This document shows, one piece after another, positions 8,232 to 15,557 of a stretch of 52,331 nt of DNA (its first letter is position 1; each line of letters begins with the position of its first letter). This DNA comes from Pelethousia sp034928145 (lineage in GTDB: Bacteria; Bacillota; Clostridia; Christensenellales; CAG-138). The position numbers and the translations under genes were made by a program. Location: NCBI GenBank assembly GCA_034928145.1, contig JAYFPE010000028.1, positions 1 to 52,331 on the forward strand. The letters are read 5' to 3'. The notes beneath the pieces are model-generated. The model ran no database searches. It saw only the letters and a list, made by a program, of their open reading frames with translations, and had not been told where the DNA came from.

Positions 8232-8261
8232 GGCGGCCGCTTGGCCATCCTTGACTTTTTT
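8223..8261 (-). terminator. recA terminator
   Basis: AAAAGTCAAGG (8223-8233) pairs with CCTTGACTTTT (8249-8259). A run of T lies on each side, so the hairpin works on either strand. It sits 30 bases after the recA stop. Confidence 0.85.
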
Positions 8262-8290
8262 GCATAATTTGCCAGTTTTTAGATCGTTTG

Positions 8291-9319
8291 TTAATCCGCT
8301 TCGGCAGGCATATCTTCCCCCGCATTTTTAAACTTAACATCCAGCGCGGCGCGCAGCTTGGCCTCGATCTCGGCGCAAAGCTCCTTGTTATCCTTAAGGA
8401 ACAAGCGGGCGTTATCCCGGCCCTGGGCCATGCGCATATCGCCGTAGGAATACCATGCGCCGGTCTTGGAGATGATCTTGTTATCCGCTGCCAAATCTAG
8501 AATCGCGCCCTCGTTGGAGATGCCCTCGCCATAGATAATATCAAACTCGGCCTGCTTGAAGGGCGGCGCGACTTTGTTTTTGACCACCTTCACGCGGGTT
8601 CGGTTGCCAACCACATCCGCCCCGTTTTTGATGGTGTCTATCTTGCGAACATCCATACGCACGGAGGCGTAGAATTTGAGGGCCTTGCCGCCGGTGGTTG
8701 TTTCGGGGTTGCCAAACATTACGCCGATCTTTTCGCGAAGCTGGTTGATGAAGATGACGATGGTGTTGGATTTGCTGATTACGCCGGCCAGCTTGCGCAG
8801 GGCCTGGCTCATTAAACGGGCCTGCAAGCCCACATGGGAATCACCCATATCGCCTTCGATCTCAGCCTTGGGTACCAGCGCGGCCACCGAGTCAATTACG
8901 ACTACGTCCATCGCGCCGCTACGCACCAGCGCTTCGGTGATATCCAAGGCCTGCTCGCCTGTGTCCGGCTGGGATACGTAAAGGTCGTCGATCTTTACGC
9001 CCAGGTTTTCGGCATAGACCGGATCGAGCGCGTGCTCTGCGTCGATAAAGGCGGCGGTGCCGCCCAGCTTCTGGGCCTCCGCGATGGCGTGCAGGGCCAG
9101 CGTGGTTTTACCGGAGGATTCGGGGCCATATATCTCGATGATCCTGCCCCGGGGCAGCCCGCCTACCCCCAAGGCTAAATCCAGGGCCAAACAGCCGGAA
9201 GGAATGGTGGAAACGGTGATCTTGGCTGCTGCGTCCCCCAGCTTCATGACGGCTCCCTTGCCGAATTGCTTTTCGATTTGGCTCAGGGCGATCTCCAGCG
9301 CTTTTTCTTTTTCCATCAT
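8291..9319 (-). CDS. recA: Recombinase RecA
   Basis: This protein forms filaments on single-stranded DNA, drives strand exchange, and triggers LexA self-cleavage. The 342 residues include the Walker A box GPESSGKTT, the MAW-like segment around EIEGDMGDSHVG, loop L2 around GNPETTTGGKALKFYASVR, and an acidic C-terminal tail ending PAEAD. AAAGGAG lies 13 bases before the first of two adjacent ATG codons. A LexA-box-like site overlaps a TAGAAT -10 upstream, indicating SOS control. No recX follows; the gene ends at its own terminator. Confidence 0.98.
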   Translation of the reverse strand: MMEKEKALEIALSQIEKQFGKGAVMKLGDAAAKITVSTIPSGCLALDLALGVGGLPRGRIIEIYGPESSGKTTLALHAIAEAQKLGGTAAFIDAEHALDPVYAENLGVKIDDLYVSQPDTGEQALDITEALVRSGAMDVVVIDSVAALVPKAEIEGDMGDSHVGLQARLMSQALRKLAGVISKSNTIVIFINQLREKIGVMFGNPETTTGGKALKFYASVRMDVRKIDTIKNGADVVGNRTRVKVVKNKVAPPFKQAEFDIIYGEGISNEGAILDLAADNKIISKTGAWYSYGDMRMAQGRDNARLFLKDNKELCAEIEAKLRAALDVKFKNAGEDMPAEAD

Positions 9320-9343
9320 AATAGGATCAAGGCTCCTTTGCTC

Positions 9344-9362
9344 ATATTGATTACATCAATAT
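9344..9362. repeat. Perfect palindrome in the recA leader
   Basis: ATATTGAT-TAC-ATCAATAT, 8-bp arms around three bases, lies between the -10 region and the recA SD. It could be an operator half-site pair or a short mRNA hairpin. Confidence 0.6.
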
Positions 9363-9363
9363 T

Positions 9364-9377
9364 CTAACATTTGTTCG
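9364..9377 (-). promoter_or_regulatory. LexA (SOS) box of recA
   Basis: On the minus strand CGAACAAATGTTAG matches the Gram-positive LexA consensus CGAACRNRYGTTYC at 12 of 14 positions. It overlaps a TAGAAT -10 element (9361-9366), so LexA binding would block the recA promoter. Confidence 0.75.
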
Positions 9378-9397
9378 AGTCATTTGCACGCATTATT

Positions 9398-10642
9398 TTA
9401 GATATTTTCCAGGCGCCTGCGCAGCATATCCAGCGCTTCCAGCACGCCCGTGCCCCGGATGCGCTCGCGGTTGCCTATCAAGCGCAGCTCATGCACCTCT
9501 TCCCCACCCTTGTAAGCGAGGGCCAGGTAGGCCAGCCCTACGGGCTTTTCCGGCGTGCCGCCATCCGGGCCGGCGATTCCGGTGGTGGAAAGAGCGAAAT
9601 CCGCCCCGGAAGCGCCGCGCATGCCCCGGGCCATCTCAAGGGCTACTTCGCGGCTCACGGCTCCATGGGCATCTAGCGTTTGCGGCAAAACGCCCAAGCG
9701 CCGCTCCTTGGCGGCATTGGAATAGGTGACGCACCCCTCCAGCATCCAGGCCGAGCTGCCGGCTACGCTGATCAGCGTGGAGGACAAAAGGCCGCCTGTA
9801 AAGCTCTCGGCTACGGCCAAGGTCTTGCCTTGCGCCCTTAGCAGCCTTGCGCATACCTCGTGCAACTGCTCGCCGTGGGTGGAATAGAGCATATCGCCCA
9901 ACCGTGCGCGGATAGCCTCGATCACGGGCCGCACCAGGGCCTCGCCTTCCGCATCATCGCGGCAGCGGGCGGTTACCCGCAGGGTGGTCTCGCCGGTGAG
10001 GGCATAAGGGGCGATTGTGGGATTAGTCTGCGCATCGATCATGTCCCGAAGCCGGTCTTCCACGGCGGATTCGCCCATACCGTATATGCGCAAAGTGCGC
10101 GAATAAAGCTTGCCCTGATTGCGCTTTAAGAGGTAGGGCATTACGGATTCATCGAACATGGGAACCATTTCCCTGGGCGGCCCCGGCAGCAGGATCACCG
10201 CCTTACCCTCCTTTTCGAGGATGCAGCCGGGCGCCGTGCCGTTGGCGTTGGGCAGGATACGGGCCTCTTTGGGGAACATGGCCTGCTTGCGGTTGTTCGC
10301 AGTCATTATCCGGTGCATGTGACTAAAACGTCGCTCCATGGCCGCGAGGCTGGCCTCATCCAGCACGAAATCCCCGCCATAGCCCAGCACATCCGCGGCC
10401 GTTTCTTTTGTTAAGTCATCCTCGGTAGGCCCCAGGCCGCCAGTAAGGATAACCAGGTCCGCACGCTCCACAGCTGTGCGGATGGTATCATACAGCCGGT
10501 CATGATTATCGCCCACAGTGGCGCGGAAGTATTGGTTGATGCCGGCCTCGGCCAGCCGCTGGGAGATATACTGCGCATTGGTATCTACGATCTGGCCCAT
10601 GAGCAGCTCTGTGCCCACGGAGATGATCTCTGCGGTCAACAT
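9398..10642 (-). CDS. cinA: CinA-family protein (competence/damage-inducible; nicotinamide-nucleotide amidase)
   Basis: A 414-residue two-domain protein. The N-terminal half is a MoCF/MPT-binding-like domain (ISVGTELLMGQIVDTN, then LTGGLGPTEDDLTKE) with ADP-ribose pyrophosphatase activity in characterised homologues. The C-terminal half (about 255-410) is the CinA amidohydrolase domain, with AVAESFTGGLLSSTL and TGIAGPDGGTPEKPVG, which deamidates NMN in the pyridine-nucleotide salvage cycle. The ATG at 10642 starts the conserved domain and has a weak AGGA upstream. The order pgsA-cinA-recA is conserved in many Bacillota. The gene follows pgsA by 40 bases and is probably co-transcribed with it. 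Confidence 0.95.
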   Translation of the reverse strand: MLTAEIISVGTELLMGQIVDTNAQYISQRLAEAGINQYFRATVGDNHDRLYDTIRTAVERADLVILTGGLGPTEDDLTKETAADVLGYGGDFVLDEASLAAMERRFSHMHRIMTANNRKQAMFPKEARILPNANGTAPGCILEKEGKAVILLPGPPREMVPMFDESVMPYLLKRNQGKLYSRTLRIYGMGESAVEDRLRDMIDAQTNPTIAPYALTGETTLRVTARCRDDAEGEALVRPVIEAIRARLGDMLYSTHGEQLHEVCARLLRAQGKTLAVAESFTGGLLSSTLISVAGSSAWMLEGCVTYSNAAKERRLGVLPQTLDAHGAVSREVALEMARGMRGASGADFALSTTGIAGPDGGTPEKPVGLAYLALAYKGGEEVHELRLIGNRERIRGTGVLEALDMLRRRLENI

Positions 10643-10682
10643 ATAGGCATTATTCCTGCTTTCTTGAATAGGATGCAAGACC

Positions 10683-11234
10683 TCATTCCAGGCTGATGGT
10701 ACCTTTGTTTTTTAGCACATAATCCGCGCCGGATACTACCGTGAGGAAAACGGAGATCCACATGATCACCATATCCAAGGGGAAGCCGAAGATGCGCAGC
10801 ACCAGGTCGTGCAGCAATACCATGGTGATAGCCACGAATTGGGACATGGTCTTGAGCTTACCCATCCAGCTGGCGGCAATGACCACGCCCTTTTCCACGG
10901 CTACCAGGCGGAACGCGCTGATGAAGAACTCCCGGGCCACGATGATGATGGTGGCGATGGGGTTGAGCATGTCAAAGGCCGTAAGCATCACCAGCGCACT
11001 CACGGAAAGCAGCTTATCCGCCATTGGATCCATCAGCTTGCCGAAAGAGGTTACTTGGTTGCGCTTGCGGGCGATTTTGCCATCCAGCATATCCGTTAGG
11101 TAGGCCAGCACGAAGATGAGCGCAGCCACGTAGCTCCACCAGCTTACCTTTAGATAAAAGCATGCGATGAGCAACGGCACCATGAGGATGCGCAGCAGGG
11201 TCAGTCTGTTGGGCAGGTTTATCTTTTTCAGCAT
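10683..11234 (-). CDS. pgsA: CDP-diacylglycerol-glycerol-3-phosphate 3-phosphatidyltransferase
   Basis: This enzyme makes phosphatidylglycerol phosphate, the committed step of anionic phospholipid synthesis, in the membrane. The protein has 183 residues and several hydrophobic helices. The CDP-alcohol phosphotransferase signature D-G-x2-A-R-x8-G-x3-D-x3-D is complete (DMLDGKIARKRN, then SFGKLMDPMADK, about 47-75). AAGGAAG precedes the ATG. It lies between rimO and cinA with short gaps, so the group ftsK-rimO-pgsA-cinA looks like one operon. Confidence 0.95.
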   Translation of the reverse strand: MLKKINLPNRLTLLRILMVPLLIACFYLKVSWWSYVAALIFVLAYLTDMLDGKIARKRNQVTSFGKLMDPMADKLLSVSALVMLTAFDMLNPIATIIIVAREFFISAFRLVAVEKGVVIAASWMGKLKTMSQFVAITMVLLHDLVLRIFGFPLDMVIMWISVFLTVVSGADYVLKNKGTISLE

Positions 11235-11308
11235 GGGTTTTCACTTCCTTTTTATGTAATAGATCGGAGTTATGTAATCAATGGATCGAGCCCGGACTGT
11301 GCGGCCGG

Positions 11309-12598
11309 TTAAAGCATTTCGCCCCAAAGGTCGTAAGGCCCGGCCTTGGTAATACGCACTTGTACGAAGCTGCCGGGCGCGGGCGCCTCTCCGTTAAAGT
11401 GGAAGCGGATGCTGCCATCCACCTCTGGGGCCTCCGCATAGGAGCGGCCAAAGGCCATGCCGCCTTCCACCCCCTCTACCAGCACTTCATAATTCCTGCC
11501 CACCCGGGCCTGGTTGCGCGAGAGGGAAATGGCGCGCTGGGCCTGCATCACGGCGTCCAGCCGGTGCTGCTTGATCTCTTCGTCGAGCTGCTCCGGCATA
11601 TCGGCTGCCGGGGTATTCTCCTCCATAGAATAAGCAAATGCCCCCAGCCGGTCAAAGGGATACGCCTGCAAGAATTCGGCCAGTTGGCCGAATTCTTCCT
11701 CCGACTCCCCGGGGAAGCCGGTGATGACCGTAGTGCGCAGGATGAACTCCTCGCTTTTAGTCCGGATGTAATCCACCATGTGGCGGATATGCTCGGCAGT
11801 GCCGTGGCGGTTCATGCGGCGCAGGGCGTCCGGCGCAATGTGTTGGATGGGCATATCCAGATAGGGTACGAGCTTGGGCTCGGCGATTATGGCGTTTACC
11901 AGGGCCTCATCCACGGTATTCGGATAGGTATAGAGCACGCGCACCCAATGAAAGCCCTCGATCTTGCAAAGCTCCAATAAAAGTTCGCGCAGCATGGGCT
12001 TGCCGTAAAGGTCGCTGCCATAAGCGGATGTATCCTGGGCGATCACGGTCAACTCCACCACGCCGCTTGCGGCCAAACGCTCGGCCTCGGCCAGCAGTTC
12101 TTCCAGGGGCACGCTCCGGCGCGGGCCACGAATGAGGGGGATGGCGCAATAGGTACAGCGGTTGTCGCAGCCGTCTGCAATGCGAAGGTACGCCGAGTAG
12201 GGCGGCGTGGTCAGCACGCGGGGGCAGCAACCCTCCTTGGGCGTGAGGCCCGCCAGCTGGCAAATGCGGCGGACCAGGCCCTTGTGATCGCCTACGCCCC
12301 AAATGAGGTCCAGCTCAGGCAGTTCCTGGGCCAGCTCGCGGGAATAGCGCTCCGTGAGGCAGCCGGTGCCCACCAGCACCCGGCATTTGCCGCTCTCTTT
12401 ATAGGAAGCCATCTCCAAAATGGCGTTGATGGATTCCTCCTTGGCCGGTGTGATAAAACCGCAGGTATTGACCAAAATCACCTCAGCCTCGTTTGGCTCC
12501 GGCGTAAGTTCAAAGCCGGCGTTAGCCAGCTCCGCCAGGATGTATTCGCTATCTACCCGGTTTTTCGAACAGCCCAGGGAAACCATGCCCGCTTTCAT
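11309..12598 (-). CDS. rimO: Ribosomal protein S12 methylthiotransferase RimO
   Basis: A radical-SAM enzyme that adds a methylthio group to an aspartate of ribosomal protein S12. The 429 residues show the N-terminal MTTase domain with its cluster cysteines (SLGCSKNRVDSE, VNTCGF, GTGCL), the radical-SAM C-x3-C-x2-C in GCDNRCTYCAIP (about 143-155), and a C-terminal TRAM domain (about 365-429). SLGCSKN rather than the MiaB-type start supports RimO. The start overlaps the ftsK stop by four bases, so translation is likely coupled. Confidence 0.95.
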   Translation of the reverse strand: MKAGMVSLGCSKNRVDSEYILAELANAGFELTPEPNEAEVILVNTCGFITPAKEESINAILEMASYKESGKCRVLVGTGCLTERYSRELAQELPELDLIWGVGDHKGLVRRICQLAGLTPKEGCCPRVLTTPPYSAYLRIADGCDNRCTYCAIPLIRGPRRSVPLEELLAEAERLAASGVVELTVIAQDTSAYGSDLYGKPMLRELLLELCKIEGFHWVRVLYTYPNTVDEALVNAIIAEPKLVPYLDMPIQHIAPDALRRMNRHGTAEHIRHMVDYIRTKSEEFILRTTVITGFPGESEEEFGQLAEFLQAYPFDRLGAFAYSMEENTPAADMPEQLDEEIKQHRLDAVMQAQRAISLSRNQARVGRNYEVLVEGVEGGMAFGRSYAEAPEVDGSIRFHFNGEAPAPGSFVQVRITKAGPYDLWGEML

Positions 12599-15057
12599 TC
12601 CATTTCCCCCTCTTCCATACGCGCTTCGGCGCCGAACATTTCGTAATAATCCGCAGCTGTGATCAACAGCCTACGCGGCTTGCTGCCGTCAAAACCGCTG
12701 ACGATCTTCTTTTGTTCCATAATATCGATCAGCCGCGCGGCCCGGGCATAGCCCACCCGCAGGCGGCGCTGGATCATGGAGATGGAAGCTTGGCCGCTTT
12801 CCAGCACGATCCTCACCGCATCCGGCAAAAGGTCGTCCTCCTGCTTGCCGTTGCCTTGGGCGGGGCCGCTCTCCGCCGCCGTTTCAATGGAATCCAGGGT
12901 AACCTCGCTGTATTGCTCCAGAGGGGCGGTGCTGTGGGCGGCGAAGAAATCCATCACCCGCTCCACCTCCTCGTCGCTCACGAATGCGGCTTGGGCGCGG
13001 ATAGGCTTGTTCGCGCCATTGGCATGGAACAGCATATCGCCCCTACCCAGCAGCTTTTCCGCCCCGTTCACATCCATGATGACCCGCGAATCCACAGCAG
13101 AAGATACCGTAAGTGCGATGCGGCTGGGGATGTTGGCCTTGATGAGGCCCGTAATGATATCCGTAGAGGGGCGCTGGGTGGCCACGATCAGGTGGATACC
13201 CGCGGCCCGGCCCAGCTGCGCGATACGGCAGATGGCTTCCTCCACATCCTTGGCGGCTACCATCATCAAGTCCGCCAGCTCGTCGATGACGATCACCAAC
13301 CTGGGAAGCCTGTTGCTCTCGTCTTCCTGCAAAGAGTTGTAGCGGTTGAGATCTCGCGCGTTGAGGAGGGACATCTTCTGGTAGCGCTGCTCCATCTCCA
13401 TTACGGCCCATTTGAGCGCGCCTGCAGCTTTTTTTGCATCCGTCACTACGGGCAGCAATAGGTGGGGCAGGGGCGAATAGACCTTCAACTCCACCTTTTT
13501 GGGGTCTACTAAAATCATGCGCAGGTCGCTGGGGGCCGTGTGGTAGACCATGCTGAGGATGATATCGTTGATACAAACGCTCTTGCCGCTGCCTGTTGAG
13601 CCCGCGATCAGCAGGTGAGGCATGCGGTCAAGATCCGCCGTGACTACCTTGCCCGCGATATCCTTGCCCAATGCAAAGGAAAGCGGGGATTTGGCCGCGA
13701 TGAACTCCGCGGACTCGATGACCTCGCGAAGCAGCACGCTCTGGATATCTTTATTGGGTATTTCGATGCCGATGGCTGCCTTGCCGGGGATAGGGGCTTC
13801 GATGCGCACCCGGGGCGCCGCTAGAGCCAGGGCGATATCATCGGAAAGGATGGTGATGCGGTTCACCCGCACGCCCTGGGCAGGCTGCAGCTCAAAGCGG
13901 GTGATCACCGGCCCTACGGTGATATTGACTACCCTGGCGCTGATGTTAAAGCTTTGCAGGGTATCTAGCAGCATGCGGCCCTTCTCCGCTGGGGATTCCT
14001 CGGCTGCATAGGTGCGCTGGGGCATATTCAGCAGGGTATAAGGCGGGCGTTGGTAGGCAAGGATGCCCGGCGCTGCCTTGGGCAATTCACCGGCCTCCTG
14101 CTCCGCTTCATCAGATGCCTCATCCTTTTCTTCTTTAAGCTGGCGCACGGTTTTGGCCCGGCCCTTTCGCTGAGAAATACGGCTGACCGGCGCGTCCTCA
14201 TCGGATGTGTGCACCTCCACCCCTTCTAAAATATCGAAGGGATCATCATCGGCGTCCTCCCTGAGGGGCAGCTCGCCCGCAGAGGGAAAGTAGGATAGCT
14301 CGTCTAATGCGGGGTTGCCCGCATCTTCTTTATAGAGGGGCCGCCGCTCGACTTTTACGCCCGTGTACCCCGGGCGGCTCTTTGGCGGGGAGGATTCGAC
14401 CGGCGCATCCAGGATCTCATTGAAAAGCGTTTTGCGGCCCACATCGATCTTTTCGGCCACTACGGTGGCGCCGCTCTTGATCTGCCTGCCCATTTTGATC
14501 CCGGCGGCGCGCAGGGAAATCTGGGTGCCCACCAGCAGCAGGATCACCAGCAGGGCGATAAAGATGATGTTGGTGCCCGCAATCCCCAAGAAAATCAACG
14601 AAGGATAAGCCAGCAGCGCGCCGAATAGGCCGCCGCCCTTTTGCAGATTGCTGCCAAATTGGTAGGCATCCACATAATAATCTAAAATATTGACATTCTC
14701 TACGGCGCTGCGGGCATTGGCATGCAGCAGCACCAAAATGCACAAGAGGGCCAGCAGGGAAAGCACAAAGGTGGAAAGCGCCGCGCCCTTGCCGCTGGAG
14801 GCGGCGATGCTCAGCACGCCCAGCGCGATCAAGATCAGGGGGAGCACATAGGAAAGCACGCCGAACAGGCCAAAGCAGACGCGGCTGACCTGCCGGCCTA
14901 CTATGCCTACAGCATCCACATATAAGCTGGCGGCAAAGAATAGGCCCAAGGCGATGAGCAAGACGCCAATCACCTCGCGCTTGACACGCTTTTTCCGTTC
15001 CAGCTCAGCCTTGCGGGCTGCCTTTTCAGCTTTGGTCTGTCTTCCCTTGGCGGCCAT
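12595..15057 (-). CDS. ftsK: FtsK/SpoIIIE-family DNA translocase
   Basis: A membrane-anchored hexameric ATPase that pumps DNA through the closing septum. In a spore former it may also move the chromosome into the forespore. The 820 residues comprise a basic N-terminus, about four transmembrane helices (30-180), a variable acidic linker (200-345), and the RecA-like motor with Walker A GSTGSGKS (486-493) and Walker B LVIVIDELADL. The C-terminal winged-helix gamma domain (about 745-805) recognises polarity sequences. Whether it is FtsK or SpoIIIE cannot be settled from one copy. The GAGGT SD is four bases from the ATG, and a TATAAT lies 23 bases upstream. Confidence 0.95.
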   Translation of the reverse strand: MAAKGRQTKAEKAARKAELERKKRVKREVIGVLLIALGLFFAASLYVDAVGIVGRQVSRVCFGLFGVLSYVLPLILIALGVLSIAASSGKGAALSTFVLSLLALLCILVLLHANARSAVENVNILDYYVDAYQFGSNLQKGGGLFGALLAYPSLIFLGIAGTNIIFIALLVILLLVGTQISLRAAGIKMGRQIKSGATVVAEKIDVGRKTLFNEILDAPVESSPPKSRPGYTGVKVERRPLYKEDAGNPALDELSYFPSAGELPLREDADDDPFDILEGVEVHTSDEDAPVSRISQRKGRAKTVRQLKEEKDEASDEAEQEAGELPKAAPGILAYQRPPYTLLNMPQRTYAAEESPAEKGRMLLDTLQSFNISARVVNITVGPVITRFELQPAQGVRVNRITILSDDIALALAAPRVRIEAPIPGKAAIGIEIPNKDIQSVLLREVIESAEFIAAKSPLSFALGKDIAGKVVTADLDRMPHLLIAGSTGSGKSVCINDIILSMVYHTAPSDLRMILVDPKKVELKVYSPLPHLLLPVVTDAKKAAGALKWAVMEMEQRYQKMSLLNARDLNRYNSLQEDESNRLPRLVIVIDELADLMMVAAKDVEEAICRIAQLGRAAGIHLIVATQRPSTDIITGLIKANIPSRIALTVSSAVDSRVIMDVNGAEKLLGRGDMLFHANGANKPIRAQAAFVSDEEVERVMDFFAAHSTAPLEQYSEVTLDSIETAAESGPAQGNGKQEDDLLPDAVRIVLESGQASISMIQRRLRVGYARAARLIDIMEQKKIVSGFDGSKPRRLLITAADYYEMFGAEARMEEGEME

Positions 15058-15079
15058 AGATACCTCGCATTCGCTTCAA

Positions 15080-15085
15080 ATTATA
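15080..15085 (-). promoter_or_regulatory. -10 element upstream of ftsK
   Basis: TATAAT on the minus strand, 22 bases before the ftsK start. The matching -35 (TTTCCT at 17 bases) is weak, so only the -10 is called. Confidence 0.45.
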
Positions 15086-15287
15086 CTACATTTGGTATCG
15101 CAAGGAAAGGCTTGGGGTGAATTTCACGGCTTTGCCCAATTTGCGGCGGGGCGCAAACAGTGGGCCTGTCGGCCGCCCCATCCTTTTTGAAGGATATGTA
15201 AATACCTCCCCTCCTCCCTTGCTTTTTCATACTGCCTCATAGCAGAATGAATTTACACAGAGGATAGAAGCTTGCAGGAGGAAAACC

Positions 15288-15368
15288 ATGAAAAAACTCG
15301 TTTATACACCGATGATCGTGCTGCTGGTGGTCCTGCTCGCCGCCTGCGCGCCCCAAACCATGTTGTAG
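15288..15368 (+). CDS. Very small lipoprotein ORF (26 codons), signal-peptide sized
   Basis: A perfect AGGAGG (15276-15281) lies six bases before the ATG. The product starts MKKLVYTPMIV, continues with a hydrophobic LLVVLL core and ends at a lipobox L-A-A-C, followed by APQTML and a TAG. The cysteine is residue 20, so a processed lipopeptide would have only seven residues. The ORF stands alone on the plus strand in a 500-base gap (15058-15557) between minus-strand genes. It ends within an 18-bp tandem duplication. Without the TAG the frame would run a further 24 codons to TGA. It may be a functional micro-lipoprotein, a peptide-signal precursor, or the 5' remnant of a lost lipoprotein gene. 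I know no named family for it. Confidence 0.55.
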   Translation: MKKLVYTPMIVLLVVLLAACAPQTML

Positions 15369-15386
15369 CCCCAAACCATGTTGCAA
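15351..15386 (+). repeat. 18-bp tandem duplication at the end of the small lipoprotein ORF
   Basis: CCCCAAACCATGTTGTAG is followed directly by CCCCAAACCATGTTGCAA (16 of 18 identical). The first copy carries the stop codon of the ORF. Confidence 0.9.
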
Positions 15387-15514
15387 AAGAAAGGGCTACA
15401 GGCGCGAAAAATAATAGGCCGCAGCCTGGGCATAGGATGAGCTGCAAGGGCAAAAAAACGGAAGCGCCGGGTTAGCCGCACCCGGCCGCCCGAAGACGCA
15501 GCGCCATTGCACGC

Positions 15515-15541
15515 AAAAGCGGGGCCCGATCGGACCCCGCT
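15515..15541 (-). terminator. Terminator of the ispH-rpsA transcript
   Basis: AGCGGGG (15518-15524) pairs with CCCCGCT (15535-15541). On the minus strand the hairpin is followed by TTTTGCGT. It lies 16 bases beyond the stop codon. Confidence 0.8.
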
Positions 15542-15557
15542 GCTGGTTATATCGGAT

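Noticed and set aside
12712..13461. 249-codon plus-strand open frame over the ftsK motor domain
   Set aside because: Antisense shadow without SD or recognisable domain.
15253..15453. 66-codon minus-strand open frame opposite the small lipoprotein ORF
   Set aside because: No SD and no conserved feature; the plus strand has the SD and lipobox.
15272..15475. 67-codon plus-strand frame overlapping the lipoprotein ORF
   Set aside because: It would start inside the AGGAGG region used by the lipoprotein ORF and has an unnatural composition.
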